Below, piece after piece: positions 1 through 7,438 of a DNA stretch of 64,000 bases. The notes beneath the pieces were generated by a model, which saw only the letters and a list, made by a program, of their open reading frames with translations, ran no database searches and was not told the DNA's origin. The number at the start of each line of letters is the position of its first letter. The first letter of the stretch is position 1. The translations under genes and the position numbers were made by a program. This DNA is from an uncultured Granulosicoccaceae bacterium. Its GTDB lineage: Bacteria > Pseudomonadota > Gammaproteobacteria > CALCKW01. Location: positions 1-64,000 of the forward strand of contig CALAMQ010000025.1 in the NCBI GenBank assembly GCA_937925815.1, in the 5' to 3' direction.

Positions 1-526
1 GGTCTTCGCGGGTGAAGGCGTCGAGCGCGCCGAAGGGCTCGTCGAGTATCAGCACGTCGGGTTGGTGGACGAGTGCGCGGCATAAGGATGCGCGCTGGCG
101 CATGCCGCCCGAGAGTTCTGACGGGCGTTTGTCTTCAAAGCCTTCGAGGCCGACGAGCGCGAGCAGGGAGCGCGCGCGGTCTTCGGCGGCTTTGCCCTTG
201 AGGCCGCCAGGCACGATTTCGAGCGGCAGCATCACGTTCTTGAGGATGGTGCGCCATTCGAGCAAGACGGGGTTTTGGAAGGCCATGCCCACGGTGGAGC
301 GTGGGCCGGTGACGCGTTCGCCGTGCAGCCAGACTTCGCCTTCGTCGGGTTTCATGAGGCCGGCGATCAGGCGCGTGAGCGTGGATTTGCCGCAGCCCGA
401 TGGCCCGACCACGGCGCAGAAACCGCCCTCTTGCACTGAGACTTCCAGGCCGTCCAAGACGGGCAGGGGGCCTGAGTCTGTTGTGAAGGTGTGGCGGACG
501 CCTTTGATGTCAATTAGCGCGGTCAT
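1..526 (-). CDS. ABC transporter ATP-binding protein, TauB/SsuB-type (partial)
   Basis: The C-terminus runs off the left edge, so only about 175 N-terminal residues are visible; the ORF track misses it for that reason. Visible motifs are Walker [10 protein letters not shown] (about residues 41-49), a Q-loop in [10 protein letters not shown], the signature LSGGMRQR (about 138-145), Walker B VLILDEP and the D-loop GALD. This spacing is typical of the nitrate/sulfonate/taurine ATPase family that energises import at the inner membrane. It lies downstream of the substrate-binding protein gene on the same strand, 196 bp away, so the two probably form one importer; the permease would be outside the window. 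The start is the ATG at 524-526. The substrate cannot be told from the sequence. Confidence 0.9.
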   Translation of the reverse strand, partial: MTALIDIKGVRHTFTTDSGPLPVLDGLEVSVQEGGFCAVVGPSGCGKSTLTRLIAGLMKPDEGEVWLHGERVTGPRSTVGMAFQNPVLLEWRTILKNVMLPLEIVPGGLKGKAAEDRARSLLALVGLEGFEDKRPSELSGGMRQRASLCRALVHQPDVLILDEPFGALDAFTRED

Positions 527-688
527 ATGAATCCTGTGAACAGGCAACTGATAAGCTACTGCGCAGCCCAACTACTGCGTCGCTGCGCTGCTCGGACCTC
601 GCCTATCTGCCTGATATGTCTCGGCCTCTGCGCTGCTCGCTCCTTGTATTTGGGCTTGCTCGCTACGCTTCTCAGCCGCCTGTGGATC

Positions 689-709
689 GGCCGGGGGCGA
701 GCCCCGGCC
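689..709. repeat. GC-rich intergenic hairpin between importer genes
   Basis: GGCCGGGG-GCGAG-CCCCGGCC forms a perfect 8-bp stem with a 5-nt loop just after the stop of the binding-protein gene (minus strand). No T-run follows on either strand, so it is probably not an intrinsic terminator. Such hairpins often stabilise the 3' end of binding-protein mRNA and so raise its level over the ATPase; that role is inferred. The rest of the 196-bp spacer holds the 11-mer TGCGCTGCTCG twice and no convincing gene. Confidence 0.5.
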
Positions 710-722
710 TGCATTGTGGTCC

Positions 723-1748
723 TTACTTTAGCGGGAAGCCGCCTTCTGGGAGGTAGGCGTCTGTGAAGTACAAGCTTGCGTCTGGCGCGTTTTGGAACTC
801 GTAGACGGTACCAATTTGGGTGATGGCGTTGGCCATGCGGTCGGCGTCGATGCCGCCCATGCCATTGGCCATTGTGTAGTCGGTGACCACGTTGGCGTCG
901 ATGGAGAGTTGCAAGCGGCGTTGTTCAAGTGCGGCGTCTGCGGCTGGGTTGCGCGCAATCAAGGCTGGGATCACGCTTGCTGGGTCTGCAATGGCGTCTT
1001 TCCAGCCCATGGCCACGGCTCCCAAAAAGGCTTTGACCACATCGCTGTTTTCCGCTGCGAACTCGGTGTTGACGATCACGGCGTTGCCGTAGAGGTCGAG
1101 GCCGTGGTCCGCCATGAGGATGGTTGAGATGTCGTCTTCTGGCACGCCAAGGCGCACGAGGTTCAGGTAAGAGCTGAACGAGAAGCCGGTGATAGAGGCG
1201 ACGTTGCCCTCAGCCAGCATTGGCTCGCGCGTTGGGAAGCCAACGGGCTCAACGGTGATGTCATCCATGTTGATGCCGTTCTCAGCGGCGAAAATCGGGA
1301 ACTGTGCCCACGCGCCGTCTGGCGGCGGTGCGCCGAGCACTTTGCCCGCGAGGTCGCCCGGGCCTTCAACGCCGAGTGACTTGCGGCCGATGACCGCGAA
1401 CGGCGGCTTGTCATACACCATCATCGCGGCGATAACTGGCGCGCCGGGGTTTTGGTCGAGGAATTTCACCAAGCTGTTGATGTCGGCGAAGCCAATTGGG
1501 AAGGCGCCGGTTGCCACTTTGGGGATGGCGTCGAGAGAGCCTTTGCCGGCTGCAATCTCAACTTCTAGGCCCGCGGCCTCAAAGTGGCCGTTGTCGATGG
1601 CCGCGAAGTATGGCGCTGATGGGCCTTCAAATTTCCAGTCCAGCGCAAAGGGGACTTTGGTGCCGTGACCGCCAGCGAGGGCGGCGGGGGTGGTGGCCAA
1701 TGTCGCGGTAATGGCCACTGCGGCCGCGGCAAGCGTGCGCTTGATCAT
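723..1748 (-). CDS. ABC transporter substrate-binding protein, NMT1/THI5-like
   Basis: This is a 341-residue periplasmic binding protein. Residues 1-25 are a Sec signal peptide (KR, hydrophobic core, cleavage near ALA-GG). The mature protein has the type 2 binding-protein pattern of the NMT1/THI5/SsuA/TauA group: LDWKFEGPSAPYFAA at the start, then a GLEVEI and KG(S)LDAIPKVATG region. Family members capture sulfonates, nitrate, or thiamine pyrimidine precursors; the ligand cannot be assigned here. A short inverted repeat with a CTCTTCGG centre lies in the leader, and the Shine-Dalgarno GGAG precedes the ATG. No thi-box was seen in the leader, which argues weakly against a TPP-controlled role. 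Confidence 0.88.
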   Translation of the reverse strand: MIKRTLAAAAVAITATLATTPAALAGGHGTKVPFALDWKFEGPSAPYFAAIDNGHFEAAGLEVEIAAGKGSLDAIPKVATGAFPIGFADINSLVKFLDQNPGAPVIAAMMVYDKPPFAVIGRKSLGVEGPGDLAGKVLGAPPPDGAWAQFPIFAAENGINMDDITVEPVGFPTREPMLAEGNVASITGFSFSSYLNLVRLGVPEDDISTILMADHGLDLYGNAVIVNTEFAAENSDVVKAFLGAVAMGWKDAIADPASVIPALIARNPAADAALEQRRLQLSIDANVVTDYTMANGMGGIDADRMANAITQIGTVYEFQNAPDASLYFTDAYLPEGGFPLK

Positions 1749-1813
1749 GAGACTCTCCAGATAAGTGGTGTCCGAAGAGTACCACTAGTTGCCCCTGTGT
1801 CTGCATTTCACGC

Positions 1814-1834
1814 ACCGGCTGAAATGCCGGTTTT
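1814..1834 (+). other. Hairpin with short T-run upstream of the binding-protein gene
   Basis: ACCGGC-TGAAAT-GCCGGT followed by TTTT reads as a weak terminator on the plus strand, or as a leader hairpin on the minus strand, where it lies about 65 nt upstream of the binding-protein start. No transcribed gene is seen upstream on the plus strand, so a leader structure is the better guess. From 1835 to 2017 I see nothing else that can be supported. Confidence 0.25.
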
Positions 1835-2017
1835 CCATCTATTCATTCTGGGTTGACGGGTGCACCACCTCGGCCCGTGCAAGACGTCGCTAAGCGGCTG
1901 ATTTCACGCGTGTTGGACGCTTGTGGTGCAGCGTTGGCCCTGGGTGGTGCACCGGCCAATTTGCCCGCTGTGTCAGCGGCTTTTGGGCTCGCCGCCGTGC
2001 GGACCGGTCCTGACGAC

Positions 2018-2289
2018 TCAGTCGGGGTCAAAGCCGCCCGGCTGTAAGCCGTTTGGCACGGTGGCGGGGTCGCTTTGGTCGAAGTTGTCGTCGGTCAAGG
2101 CGCCTAGAAAGTCCTCAATCAAACTGGCGGGGCCGCCGTCCATCTCTTGGAGAAGGTCACCGTGGCCGGGGTGAAGTCGTCGCAGGCGCTTGGCGCTGTG
2201 ATCAAGGCGAGGGCCGTGGCCGTGTTGAGCGCGTAAATTGGGAGGGTGTGTTGTGCCTGCCGGTGGGGCTGTTGGATCAGTGGCTGCAC
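2018..2289 (-). pseudogene. Possible frameshifted small exported protein
   Basis: Two minus-strand frames join into one protein-like reading. The first, from a GTG at 2287-2289, gives a short polar N-terminus, a hydrophobic stretch (about TATALALITAPSAC) and DDFTPATVTF. The second picks up at about 2130-2190 with LLQEMDGGPASLIEDFLGALTDDN and ends at the TGA at 2018-2020. Neither half alone looks like a full gene, and the switch needs one indel. The second frame is also in register with the upstream membrane-protein gene past its TGA, so a decayed C-terminal extension of that gene is an alternative. A GC-rich region gives long open frames by chance, so this is tentative. Confidence 0.25.
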
Positions 2290-2383
2290 TGTGCCCGCTC
2301 GCACCCCGTTTAAGCCATCCGGCGGATGGCGCAAACGCGTTAAGGCGCGTGGTGCATCTGCCGGACGCTGGCGGTGAGGCGAA

Positions 2384-3367
2384 TCAGACGCCGTGCCACC
2401 AGCGCGCGGGCGTGCGTTCGGTGATGGTTCTGATAACCGGCACGCTGTGGAAGTAGAGGGTGTTGGCAATCAACCCGAGCGCCAGCACCGCGAGGGTGAG
2501 ATTGCCGGTGTTCAGGCCGTTGTTTGCAAGCAGCGGCCGGCCGAACTCGCTGATGGCTGTCAGCGCAACGCCGATGCACAGCGGCACCAACACCAGCTTG
2601 AGCGCACGCACGTCTGTGAGCGGCAGGCTGGTCTTGGCGTTGATGGTACGAAACCGCCGTACGGTGCGTTGCGCCATCCACAGAAACGCAATCGCGGCGC
2701 TGGTGGCCGCCCCAAAAATAAACCACTCACGGCTGATCTCGGTGCCGGTCTGCCACGCGAAGGCAGCACTGCCCACAGCGACCAGCAGCGCGGTTTGCAG
2801 GCCGAAGCCCAGTGCACCGCAGGCGAGTGCGCCAAGCTTGCGCCAGCCCGTGTGTGTGAGGGTGTCGTGGTCGCGCTGCTGGGTGCGTGCTTGCCAGTGG
2901 CGTGCAGTTGCCTCGCGCTCAACCCGGAGAGTCTCGCTGTTGAGTTGGCCGTCCTCGGCGCCGAGCCAGGGCTCGCTCTGGGGTTGGGCTTGCGTGGGTG
3001 CGTGCAACTGGGTGGCCGGTCGCAAGGGCGCTGAGCGCGGCATGTCGGGTGCGGGGTCACGACTTGGCACCGGCGCACCGGTGTCGATGTAAAAGGGTGC
3101 AGCGACGGTCTGGTCGAGTGGGTCGACGTCTGTGAGTTCGGTTGCAAACACCTTGGCAACTGACTTGGCGGTCTGCGCGGTGCCGTCAAAGTGCGATTCG
3201 AGGTCGCCGCCGTCGATCAACCAACGGCGAACTGCCGCGGGATCGTGGTCTTGCAGATCGCGCAAGATGGCCGTCAATCTCGCTTGCGCTACGGGGGATT
3301 GTTGTTGGGATAACTGTCCACGCCAGGCGCGCAAGAGGGCGTCTGTTTCGCGTTGCGTGAGTTTCAT
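2384..3367 (-). CDS. Hypothetical four-helix membrane protein
   Basis: I do not recognise the family of this 327-residue protein. Residues 1-175 are soluble and polar, with a charged helical start (TQRETDALLRAW), a Pro/Gln-rich linker and an acidic to basic helical stretch (LRVEREATARHWQART). Four likely membrane segments follow at about 178-206, 215-235, 258-278 and 287-308. The loops between helices 2 and 3 are Arg/Lys-rich, which suggests a cytoplasmic N-terminus. Start: ATG with GGA about 9 nt upstream. It stands alone between two intergenic stretches. See the neighbouring frameshift candidate for a possible extension. Confidence 0.7.
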   Translation of the reverse strand: MKLTQRETDALLRAWRGQLSQQQSPVAQARLTAILRDLQDHDPAAVRRWLIDGGDLESHFDGTAQTAKSVAKVFATELTDVDPLDQTVAAPFYIDTGAPVPSRDPAPDMPRSAPLRPATQLHAPTQAQPQSEPWLGAEDGQLNSETLRVEREATARHWQARTQQRDHDTLTHTGWRKLGALACGALGFGLQTALLVAVGSAAFAWQTGTEISREWFIFGAATSAAIAFLWMAQRTVRRFRTINAKTSLPLTDVRALKLVLVPLCIGVALTAISEFGRPLLANNGLNTGNLTLAVLALGLIANTLYFHSVPVIRTITERTPARWWHGV

Positions 3368-3519
3368 GAAGGTCCGGTGGCAGGTCGCAAAGTCGCCCTA
3401 AAGAGTATCAGAATTGACACAGGGATCGGGCGTGGATGTGGCGAAGCGCGGTCTCGTTTTGTTGCCTGTCTGTGCGAGACTGTGGCGTGTGCACTGTCGC
3501 TTTGCAGAGGTCGATACGG

Positions 3520-4539
3520 ATGAAGTCAGGCTGGGTTCAAAGCGCTGCTGTGTTCGGCGCCACGCTCGCGCTGAGTGTTGCGCCGCTGACGGCGCTTCGG
3601 GCGCAGGGCCACACCGCTGTGGCGGCGTTCACCATGGAGCGTTGCGTCAACATGGGCAACGCGCTCGATACCCCGAGCGGCTTTGATTGGGGTGGGCGGT
3701 ATTACACGCAAGCCGACTACACGCGCATTGCCGAGGCGGGCTTTGACACTGTGCGTATCCCGGTGCGCTGGAGCGGATATACAGGGCCGGAACCGCGTTA
3801 CCGCATCCACCCGGACTTTCTTGAGCTGGTGGATCAGAACATCGAGTGGGCGCTATCAAGCGGCCTCAATATTATTCTCAACGTTCACCATTTTGAAGAC
3901 ATGATGACCTGGCCGGCATCGCAGATGGCGCGGTTTCAGGCGATCTGGCGGCAACTGTCCGAGCGCTACGCAAAGCTGCCGGAGTCTGTGTGGTTTGAGT
4001 TGCTCAATGAGCCGCATGATCAGCTCAATGTGTACGGACTGCACGACGTCCAGGCGATAGGCCTTGCCGAGGTGCGCCGCCACAACCCGAATCGGGTGGT
4101 GATTCTCGGTGGCGACAACTGGTCTGGCATTGGCACGCTAGACAGCAATCTGCGGCCGGATGATACGAACGTGGTGTACACCTTTCACTACTATGACCCC
4201 TTTGATTTCACCCACCAACATGCAGAGTGGCTGGGGGACGCGATGCCCGACGGCACGCGAACTTGGGGGTCGGCTGCCGACAAAGCAGAACTCGCCGACG
4301 CGGTGGCGGTTGCCAGTGCGTACCGTGCCGACACCGGGCAGCCGGTGTTTCTGGGTGAGTTTGGGGTGCACGAGGCGGTCGACAGCGCTGATCGCGTGCA
4401 CTGGGCGGGTGCTGTTAAATCTGCGATGGAAGCTGCTGACCTGCCTTGGTGCCTATGGGCTTATGGCAACACCTTCCCGCTCTACAGCGACGAAAAAGGT
4501 TGGGACCGGCCCATGCTGGAGGCGCTGACGTCTGAATGA
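3520..4539 (+). CDS. Secreted glycoside hydrolase family 5 (endoglucanase-like)
   Basis: The protein has 339 residues from the internal ATG at 3520, chosen because AGAGG lies about 8 nt upstream and because it leaves a clean signal peptide (cleavage near ALRAQ, about residue 29); the ORF track's earlier start adds an unlikely extension. It is a GH5-type retaining (beta/alpha)8 barrel. RIPVRW marks strand 3, NVHH is a substrate-site motif, E164 in LNEPHD is the expected acid/base, HYYDPF follows, and E280 in FLGEFGV is the expected nucleophile. Such enzymes cut beta-1,4-glucans, mannans or related glycans. There is no binding module. It is convergent with the repeat lipoprotein, with only one hairpin between them. 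Confidence 0.88.
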   Translation: MKSGWVQSAAVFGATLALSVAPLTALRAQGHTAVAAFTMERCVNMGNALDTPSGFDWGGRYYTQADYTRIAEAGFDTVRIPVRWSGYTGPEPRYRIHPDFLELVDQNIEWALSSGLNIILNVHHFEDMMTWPASQMARFQAIWRQLSERYAKLPESVWFELLNEPHDQLNVYGLHDVQAIGLAEVRRHNPNRVVILGGDNWSGIGTLDSNLRPDDTNVVYTFHYYDPFDFTHQHAEWLGDAMPDGTRTWGSAADKAELADAVAVASAYRADTGQPVFLGEFGVHEAVDSADRVHWAGAVKSAMEAADLPWCLWAYGNTFPLYSDEKGWDRPMLEALTSE

Positions 4540-4561
4540 GTGCCCAACCCGTTGGGCACTC
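4538..4561. terminator. Hairpin shared by two convergent genes, containing both stop codons
   Basis: GAGTGCCCAAC-CC-GTTGGGCACTC is a perfect 11-bp inverted repeat. It carries part of the TGA of the GH5 gene (4537-4539) and of the TGA of the opposing lipoprotein gene (4560-4562). No T-run follows, so it could act as a bidirectional, probably Rho-assisted, end or as an mRNA-stabilising hairpin. Confidence 0.5.
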
Positions 4562-6290
4562 AGGGTGCTGCCGCAAGCTCGAAGTGGTTGACCGCAATGT
4601 CGTCGTACGGCGTGGCATCGAACTGCCAAGCTGCCACTGCTTGGCCGCTGTCATTGACGGACAAAGTTGGCGAGAAGACATTGGTGTCCTCACTCTCAAT
4701 ATAGAAGGCGGTGCCCCACGTACCTGTGCTGGCTGAGTACTGACTGGCAACGGCGTGGGTCAAAGTGCCGTCGCTGTGACGCCATAACGCGATGGCGTTG
4801 CCATTGGCGTCCGCCCCGATACTGGGCGAATACGCGCCTCCCGGGTCTGCAGTGTCGAGTTGCACGGGGAGATCCCAAGAGCCAGTTTCGGCTTTAAAAT
4901 GCGCGACTTTGGTGCGGATATTGCCGCCGACGACTTGTATCCAGATGGCAATGCTGTCACCGGCATCGGTACTTACGACACGGGGTGTATAGGCCGATCC
5001 CGTGTCATCAAATTCAATCAACGCAACATTGCCCCATGTGGCAGTGGACGCGTCAAAGCGGTTGGCTGTCACGTTGACCAGTGAGCTATCGTGGGCCATC
5101 CACACCGCTGTGGCGTTGCCAGTGGCGTCAATGCTGATATCCGGCTCAGAGAGATACTGTGTGTTGCTTACAGCTATCGCTGCGTCTCCACGCCATAGCC
5201 CGGTACTGGCGTCGAAGGTGTTGGCGACGATGTTAAAATTCGCGCCGTCATAGTATTCCCAGACGGCAGCGGCATCGCCGCGTGCGTTGACGCTCAATTT
5301 CGGCAAGCTGGTGATGCCGCCACTGCCAGTGTCGATCAGTTCGGGTGTGCCCCAGGTGCCGGTGTCATTGTTGTATCGGTTGGCGACGGTGTTGACGACG
5401 CTGCCGTCGCGCTGCAGCCATATTGCGAAGGCGTTACCGTCGCGGTCCACGGCCACAGTTGGGCCGTATGCGCTGTCGGTGTTGTTGAACTCGATTAACG
5501 CTGCTCCGCCCCATGTGCCGGAGCTTGCGTTGAAGCGGTTGGTGTATATGTTGTATAGCGACCCATCATACTGAGACCACAGTGCGGTCGCATTGCCTTC
5601 TGCGTCCATTGCGACGCTGGCGCCGTTCGCGGAGCCTGTGTCGTCTGATTCGATCAGTGTGGTTGTGCCCCAGTTGCCGGTGTCAGCGCTGTAGTGGTTG
5701 GCGGCGATGTCATAGCGCGAGCCGGTGCGCTGTAGCCAAACGGCAACAGCATTGCCGTTGGGGCCAAGGCTGATATTGGGATACTGACTGTGGCCGGCTG
5801 TGTGATCTTCGATCACCTGCTCTGTCGTCCAACCGGTGCCTTCGGTGTAGAAGTCCCAAGTGTATGGCGTCAGTGGAATACCGTCTGTGTCGACAATGCC
5901 GTCGCTCAGTTCAAGACGGTACCGGGTTGACGGTTTCAGGGCGGTGTCGGGTGTGAGGGTTGCGGTGGTGCCGTCGAATTGCACCGTGGCCGCCACGGCT
6001 GTGTTTTGCCGATGCAGAGTAAAAGTGTCTGCGGTAACGCTGCTAAGGGCAATGTCGGTTGAAAAGGTGACCTCAATCTCCACGCCCTGGGCAACTTGTG
6101 ATTCGAGATCAAGTGGCGCTGTGGAGGCGACAGTCGGTGCGACTACCACGGGTGTGATGACTTCGGGTGCAATGACAGTTTTGCCAAGTTGCGTCGAATC
6201 GGCGTCGCAACCGCCGAGTAGCAGGCACAGCAAGCCGCCGATGACGGCAAGCCTTTTGGTGTGAACATGTTTATCAGCAATGATTGCCAT
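4560..6290 (-). CDS. Lipoprotein with Ig-like (Big_5) domain and 53-residue repeats
   Basis: This 576-residue lipoprotein has a signal peptide with lipobox LLGGC (acylated C28). Residues 55-150 resemble a bacterial Ig-like Big_5/SbsA domain (VEIEVTFSTDIAL, TPDTALKPSTRYRLEL, WDFYTEG). The remainder is seven full repeats and one partial repeat of about 53 residues with the pattern GNAxAxWxQxDGSxxNxxANRF, then TGTWG and LIExDDTGSA. Tryptophan and Asp/Gly-rich turns at regular spacing suggest a beta-propeller-like array; that fold is inferred. It is probably at the cell surface or periplasmic face of the outer membrane. The adjacent convergent GH5 enzyme hints at a carbohydrate theme, but nothing direct links them. 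Confidence 0.8.
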   Translation of the reverse strand: MAIIADKHVHTKRLAVIGGLLCLLLGGCDADSTQLGKTVIAPEVITPVVVAPTVASTAPLDLESQVAQGVEIEVTFSTDIALSSVTADTFTLHRQNTAVAATVQFDGTTATLTPDTALKPSTRYRLELSDGIVDTDGIPLTPYTWDFYTEGTGWTTEQVIEDHTAGHSQYPNISLGPNGNAVAVWLQRTGSRYDIAANHYSADTGNWGTTTLIESDDTGSANGASVAMDAEGNATALWSQYDGSLYNIYTNRFNASSGTWGGAALIEFNNTDSAYGPTVAVDRDGNAFAIWLQRDGSVVNTVANRYNNDTGTWGTPELIDTGSGGITSLPKLSVNARGDAAAVWEYYDGANFNIVANTFDASTGLWRGDAAIAVSNTQYLSEPDISIDATGNATAVWMAHDSSLVNVTANRFDASTATWGNVALIEFDDTGSAYTPRVVSTDAGDSIAIWIQVVGGNIRTKVAHFKAETGSWDLPVQLDTADPGGAYSPSIGADANGNAIALWRHSDGTLTHAVASQYSASTGTWGTAFYIESEDTNVFSPTLSVNDSGQAVAAWQFDATPYDDIAVNHFELAAAP

Positions 6291-6766
6291 AACACGTTAA
6301 ATCTTTTACATCTGTAACGGTCGTTTAGTGCAATTCCCAGGCCTGAAAATACTGTTTTGCGTGATTTTTGGCGTTCGTGTTTGATGGTTGAGGGAGGGGC
6401 TGTGGAAAAAAGCAATGGTGTCTAGGGAGGCTCCGCGCAACTCCCAGCTGAGTGCGAGACGAGGCAAGGCACTGCCAAAAAAGCGGAATTTACACGCAGT
6501 AAATGAGCTTTTTTGGCGGGGCATCAACGCAGTATTGTGCGGCCGGCGCTCCGGGGCAGGCCTCCCTGCCAGATGGGATTTGCAGGGAAGTTCTCTAGGC
6601 CTAGGACTGCGCGTTCACCACTGCCCGCGATGAACAATTGTGACCAGCCGATGCGAGTGGCACTGACACCTGACTGAGAGCCGTGTCTGTCGCCGGTCCG
6701 GCGATGACCAGCGTTCTGGGTGCGGGTTACTATTCTTTTGGTGTCGCTTTCTGCAGGACACATTTC
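6291..6766. other. 476-bp intergenic stretch with inverted repeats
   Basis: No gene is supported here. The stretch holds the AT/GC hairpin listed separately (6474-6517). To its right are smaller inverted repeats such as GGCAGG-CCTC-CCTGCC and CCCTGC...GCAGGG (about 6556-6596), which could form alternative pairings. The ORF that starts at 6683 on the plus strand is only the upstream extension of the DUF2306 gene. Confidence 0.5.
6474..6517. repeat. Long imperfect palindrome (intergenic hairpin element)
   Basis: GCCAAAAAAGC, a small internal loop, TTTAC, an ACGCA loop, then GTAAA, the loop partner and GCTTTTTTGGC: 11 bp plus 5 bp of pairing. The surrounding text (GAGACGAGGCAAGGC on the left, GGGGCATCAACGCAGTATTG on the right) resembles dispersed intergenic elements I associate with gammaproteobacteria, but no second copy was found in the window. 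On the plus strand the run of T inside the right arm could also let it work as a weak terminator. Confidence 0.5.
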
Positions 6767-7153
6767 ATGTTGTACGAGCAACTGTCTCAGATTCACCTCT
6801 GGACCATATTGCCTGCTTTGGCACTCGGCGCAGTGCTGCTTGTGATGACCAAGGGCACGCCTGCTCACCGATTACTGGGCGCGGCTTACATGGTGTTGAT
6901 GGTGGTGACATCGCTTGTGACTTTGTTCATGCCGGCGCGCGTTGGCCCGGCGCTGTTCGGTCACTTCGGCTTGATCCACATCTTCAGTGTGTCGGTGCTG
7001 ATCAGTGTGCCAAGGGCATTGTTCGCAGTTCGACGCGGCGACATCGCCCGGCACAAAACCGAAATGCGCAGCCTGTATCTCTATGGCATGTTGATAGCCT
7101 TTGTGCTCGCGTTCATGCCCGGCCGCACCTTGAACCATTTTCTGTTTGGTTGA
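6767..7153 (+). CDS. DUF2306-family membrane protein
   Basis: The protein has 128 residues from the ATG at 6767, which has AGGAC about 8-12 nt upstream; the longer ORF start at 6683 has no such support. Four hydrophobic segments (about 9-26, 35-55, 63-82, 104-122) and the motif GHFGLIHIFSV match small DUF2306-type integral membrane proteins. Their function is unknown. RRGDIARHKTEMRSLY is a conserved-looking cytoplasmic loop of the family. The gene is monocistronic, between two repeat-rich spacers. Confidence 0.75.
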   Translation: MLYEQLSQIHLWTILPALALGAVLLVMTKGTPAHRLLGAAYMVLMVVTSLVTLFMPARVGPALFGHFGLIHIFSVSVLISVPRALFAVRRGDIARHKTEMRSLYLYGMLIAFVLAFMPGRTLNHFLFG

Positions 7154-7289
7154 TGCGCTGTTGCAGCGCGATGTGCCCCCAAAGCCGACTTGCGGGTTGC
7201 CGTGTTGCGCCGACCTGTAGGGGCCGACTCGTAGGGCCAACCCCGCCATCCCCATTCCACCCCCCCCCATAAACCCCACGATCTTCCGA

Positions 7290-7338
7290 GGCATACGTCC
7301 GGCTAAAGCCGGCCCGTACAGGTGTATTTATCCGGCCG
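7290..7338. repeat. Imperfect direct repeat, copy 1 (REP-like)
   Basis: A unit of about 49 nt that begins GGCATACGTCC, contains a CCGGC-TAAA-GCCGG hairpin, continues CAGGTG and ends TCCGGCCG. It is repeated with substitutions 98 nt to the right. It lies in the fabV to DUF2306 spacer, which also has GTAGGGGCC-type short palindromic text at about 7217-7238 and a run of nine C at 7260-7268. This composition is typical of REP-like elements. Confidence 0.55.
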
Positions 7339-7387
7339 CACAAACGCCACAGATATTTGGGGCTGTTCCCACCACCCACATCTCGCA

Positions 7388-7436
7388 GGCATGCGTCCAG
7401 CTAGAGCAGGCCCTGCAGGTGATTGTGTCCAGTCGG
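7388..7436. repeat. Imperfect direct repeat, copy 2 (REP-like)
   Basis: Second copy of the unit: GGCATGCGTCC, CAGCTAGAGCAGG in place of the perfect hairpin, GCAGGTG, then TCCAGTCGG. It ends just before the fabV stop. The hairpin is degenerate here, which suggests it is the older or inactive copy. Confidence 0.5.
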
Positions 7437-7438
7437 TC

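Noticed and set aside
1749-1860. TPP riboswitch upstream of the NMT1/THI5-like binding protein
   Set aside because: The conserved CTGAGA and ACCTGA elements are not present.
2393-3034. 213-residue plus-strand ORF
   Set aside because: Antisense of the four-helix membrane protein.
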